DNA of 64,000 nt from Linum tenue (lineage: Eukaryota > Streptophyta > Magnoliopsida > Malpighiales > Linaceae): positions 65,845,676 to 65,909,675 of the forward strand of contig CAMGYJ010000006.1 in assembly GCA_946122785.1 (NCBI GenBank), in the 5' to 3' direction. The notes under the pieces were generated by a model, which saw only the letters and a list, made by a program, of their open reading frames with translations, did no database searches and had not been told where the DNA came from. A program made the translations under genes and the position numbers. Of the stretch, positions 61,511 to 64,000 are shown piece by piece; the stretch's first letter is position 1; each line of letters opens with the position of its first letter.

Positions 61511-62750
61511 TATGGCAATTCAAAAGTAATTGTTTGCCACCTAAGCATTTGGAGAGTTCACAAATTGCCAAGGTGGACAATATTTTTACAAAAAGAAAAA
61601 TAGTTATTGATATATTTATGGAGCTATCTCTCTCTTCATTTAATATTTCATTTCTCTTTTATCTTTTTTTGTATTATATTAATGTACACAATAATAAATA
61701 ATGTACGAAAAGTGACATATATTATCTCTAACTTTTTTTAATAATTATATTTCTTTTCCAATACTTCCTTTATGTTTTTGTTTTTACTTTTGCATTGTAT
61801 CGATGTACGCAACAATAGACTAATGTCTTTGAGTCACACATATAACTTTTTTCTCAACCAAAAAAATATCTTATTAAAGCTCGCTAAGTAAATTTTTAAC
61901 TCACTTTTACAATAATTTACAAATATGTTACAGTTTAATGAACAATTTATAAAAACACACATACATAATAACATTTTATCGCGACAAAATAAAGATGGAA
62001 ATTAAAGAGAGAAAACAAGAAACGTTTGAATAGAAACTTGACCAAGCAATTAAATCTATTTCTTAAACAAAAACCTTATTCATTCTAATTAAGTGAAGAC
62101 ATATGAATCATAGGTGCAATAATTTACAATGTATCCTAAGTTCAAAATACGAATATTTTGCATTTTTGCTCTAGATCGTGTTAATTGAGCAAACTCTACT
62201 GAAGTTTTACGTCATATGTTAAGAAATTTAATTTTCAAACTTGGAGTAATAAATTTTCAAGGATTATAAATCAAAATTTTCAAAATGACTTCGGTATGAT
62301 TGTTTATGAACTTGACTTCATATCTTAAGATGAGACACGAGATACATTAAAAAATCATACATGTGAAAGTTAGATGAATCTTTGTTGAACTGTATGTTAA
62401 ACATCATGTGTTCATCAACCACTAACTTATGCATTAATCAAATAAAGGTTTAAAATCTATCTATGGCAATTCAACAATAGTTTGTTGCCACATAAGCACT
62501 TGAAGAATTTACAAATTATCATGGTTGACACTTTTTTTACAAACACAAAAGTAAGTTAATGCTCAATTTATGTAGCTATCTCTATCTTCATTTAATGTTT
62601 CCTTTTCCTTTTATTTAATAATTCATGTGTACCTTTTGTAGTATATATGTGTAGCAGCAGTATACTAATGTTTGGAGCTGGCATGTATCGCGATTGTTTA
62701 AACAAAAATATTTGAATAAATCTTATTAAGTAAATTTTCAGTTTACGTCA
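61511..62750 (+). repeat. Two diverged direct copies of an unclassified AT-rich repeat
   Basis: Copy 1 (about 61511-61910) and copy 2 (about 62462-62750) align in order with many substitutions and indels. Each contains a ctatctct...cttcatttaat core and a later (a/g)tatactaatgt / tagactaatgt word. No inverted ends or coding motifs were found. Confidence 0.65.
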
Positions 62751-63443
62751 TATGCTAAGTAGGTGTTAGGCCATTACCTTTTGATTTGTCGTTAGGAGAA
62801 TAAATTTTGAGTGATGGAAAGCAAACCAAATAACGGGTGTTAAATGCAATAGAGAGTGAAGATACCCGGGTAGACGAAACTAACTATGTCAACAATTTGG
62901 TGGCGCATGTGAAAAATGGTGCAGGAGGACAATTTAAAATTCAGCTGGCGATGTTACTATATGAGCCGTGAATTGGTGGACAAAGGTGAGGATTGGACAG
63001 AGCAGATCTGGTATAGAACTTCAGTAGCGGTCGTGACAAAATGTGGGAGGAGACAACTTAGCAATTGATACATATTGAGTAAATAATATTTAAATAGCTA
63101 AACCTTTTAGCTTTTTTAAATTATTAGTCAAACCTTTCGAACTACAAATGATTAGCCAAATATTTTGTATCACTTCAAAATATTAACCATTTGTTTGTTA
63201 TCATTAATAATTTTGTAAATCTTTTTTAATTAAAATACTAAATTGGATTATAGACCGTCACGTGTCTCTTCCAACTCATCGTCATGTTGTTGAGTCAACA
63301 TTACTAACAAAATGCTAACCGGGAGTTAACGTTTGGCTAATACTTTGTATTTTGAATTTTTTTTGAAAAATTTGGTTAATAAAATGTATTTACTCTGTTA
63401 TATAATATACTAAATTTGGGTCTTTTGATAGTCATATGTTAAC

Positions 63444-64000
63444 TAGGGATGGCAATGGGTCGGGTCGGTGGTGGATAGTGCATATTCGTTACCCTACCCA
63501 AAGTAGTTCGGATTTTACCCATACCCATACCCACATGTGAAACAGGTAGAAAATCAAAACCATGCCCATACCCGTTCGGGTTTCGGTTATCCACGGTTAT
63601 CCATGGGTAATCATTTCTCTTCATAACTTCAACCAATATGTTAACATTCACACGAATTCTCACATTACGTAAGAGGAAAAGTACGACAATAATTCACTAG
63701 AATGAAGAAAATTAATTAAAACAACACAATTTCATGAAAATATTATACTTATATGCTAAATATAAAATATGTTAGAGAAAAATAATGATTATATCTAGAG
63801 AAAATACATATGCATTTGTAGGCTTGGCAACGGGGCGGATCGGGGCCGGGTACCTTGTATCCGTTCCCCACCCACGATGGGCTTCGGGTTTCCCCGTCCC
63901 CGACCCATACAGACTTCCGGGTCTGGTAATATAACCAACACCATCACCACTGGATTTTCGGGTGCCCGCGGGTATGAAATACCCGCAACAATACCAACAA
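63444..64000 (+). mobile_element. Left end of a second hAT-type MITE, cut by the window edge
   Basis: It begins TAGGGATGGCAATGGGTCGG, nearly identical to the start at 60561, followed by acccatacccataccc-type subterminal repeats. No matching right end occurs before the window ends. A further MITE-like start lies inside it at 63819. Confidence 0.7.
63819..64000 (+). mobile_element. Start of a third MITE-like element
   Basis: TAGGCTTGGCAACGGGGCGG opens a GC-rich block with cccgtcccc and gggtacc words, a diverged relative of the 60561 family. The right end is outside the window, so nesting within the 63444 element is possible but unproven. Confidence 0.55.

Larger units (their letters stand above)
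61208..63443. other. AT-rich intergenic region with a microsatellite and a duplicated segment
   Basis: No gene was seen. A (TATC)12 microsatellite lies at 61455-61502. Diverged copies of one repeat begin tatggcaattcaa at 61511 and 62463. They share gtttgccac, taagca, the atggagctatctctctcttc-type core and a tail ending near cttattaa...gtaaatttt (about 61910 and 62750). Confidence 0.5.

Overview
The window is nuclear DNA of a flowering plant, most likely a eudicot. It has GT-AG introns, single-copy plant genes for chloroplast and mitochondrial proteins, and nested plant LTR retrotransposons. The species cannot be named from the sequence. Three classes of DNA alternate: compact host genes, AT-rich intergenic DNA, and large mobile elements that make up roughly half of the window.

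Layout. 1-1840: the 3' end of a gag-only Ty3/gypsy element sitting in an intron of a brassinosteroid-signalling-kinase (BSK) gene, whose last seven exons follow (2035-4101, +). 4730-7639 (-): a complete five-exon chloroplast FtsH protease gene of the FTSH1/FTSH5 type. 8551-9822 (+): an intronless F-box gene. 12825-13532 (+): a DUF241 gene. 15063-35122: a Tat-lineage Ty3/gypsy element (+) whose integrase is split by an Athila-type element (20205-29626, -) with a 5-bp target duplication. The Tat element also has an array of 130-bp tandem repeats and a spliced antisense gene. 36294-37265 (-): a three-exon gene for the complex I subunit NDUB2/NDUFB2. 42809-44500 (+): an LHT8-like amino-acid transporter. 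45088-46391 (-): a conserved 107-aa membrane protein. 46713-57854: an 11.1-kb Mutator-like (MULE/FAR1-type) DNA transposon with a 9-bp target duplication. 58027-60393 (+): an intronless LDL1-type histone demethylase gene. 60561-61207: a hAT-type MITE with an 8-bp target duplication. The last 3 kb is repeat-rich and ends in two more MITE-like starts.

The most unusual part is the DNA transposon at 46.7-57.9 kb. It carries two convergent, multi-exon genes: an apparently intact ULP1-like cysteine protease (969 aa, + strand) and a FAR1/FRS-type transposase (789 codons, - strand, broken by one TGA). Its long introns and the spacer between the genes hold about 40 copies of the palindrome TTACCATATGGTAA. 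No copy was seen in an exon, in a short intron or elsewhere in the window. In the arrays checked the palindrome is followed by a third half-site (TGTGTGGTAA), and this asymmetric unit points in the transcription direction of its own gene. The unit flips once, in the spacer between the two genes. This looks like a dispersed, gene-oriented array of binding sites for an element-encoded protein. The element sits inside what was a promoter of roughly 0.5 kb shared by two divergent host genes.

Coordinates of exons come from reading splice sites and checking phase by hand. Products come from recognising conserved motifs, and no database search was run.
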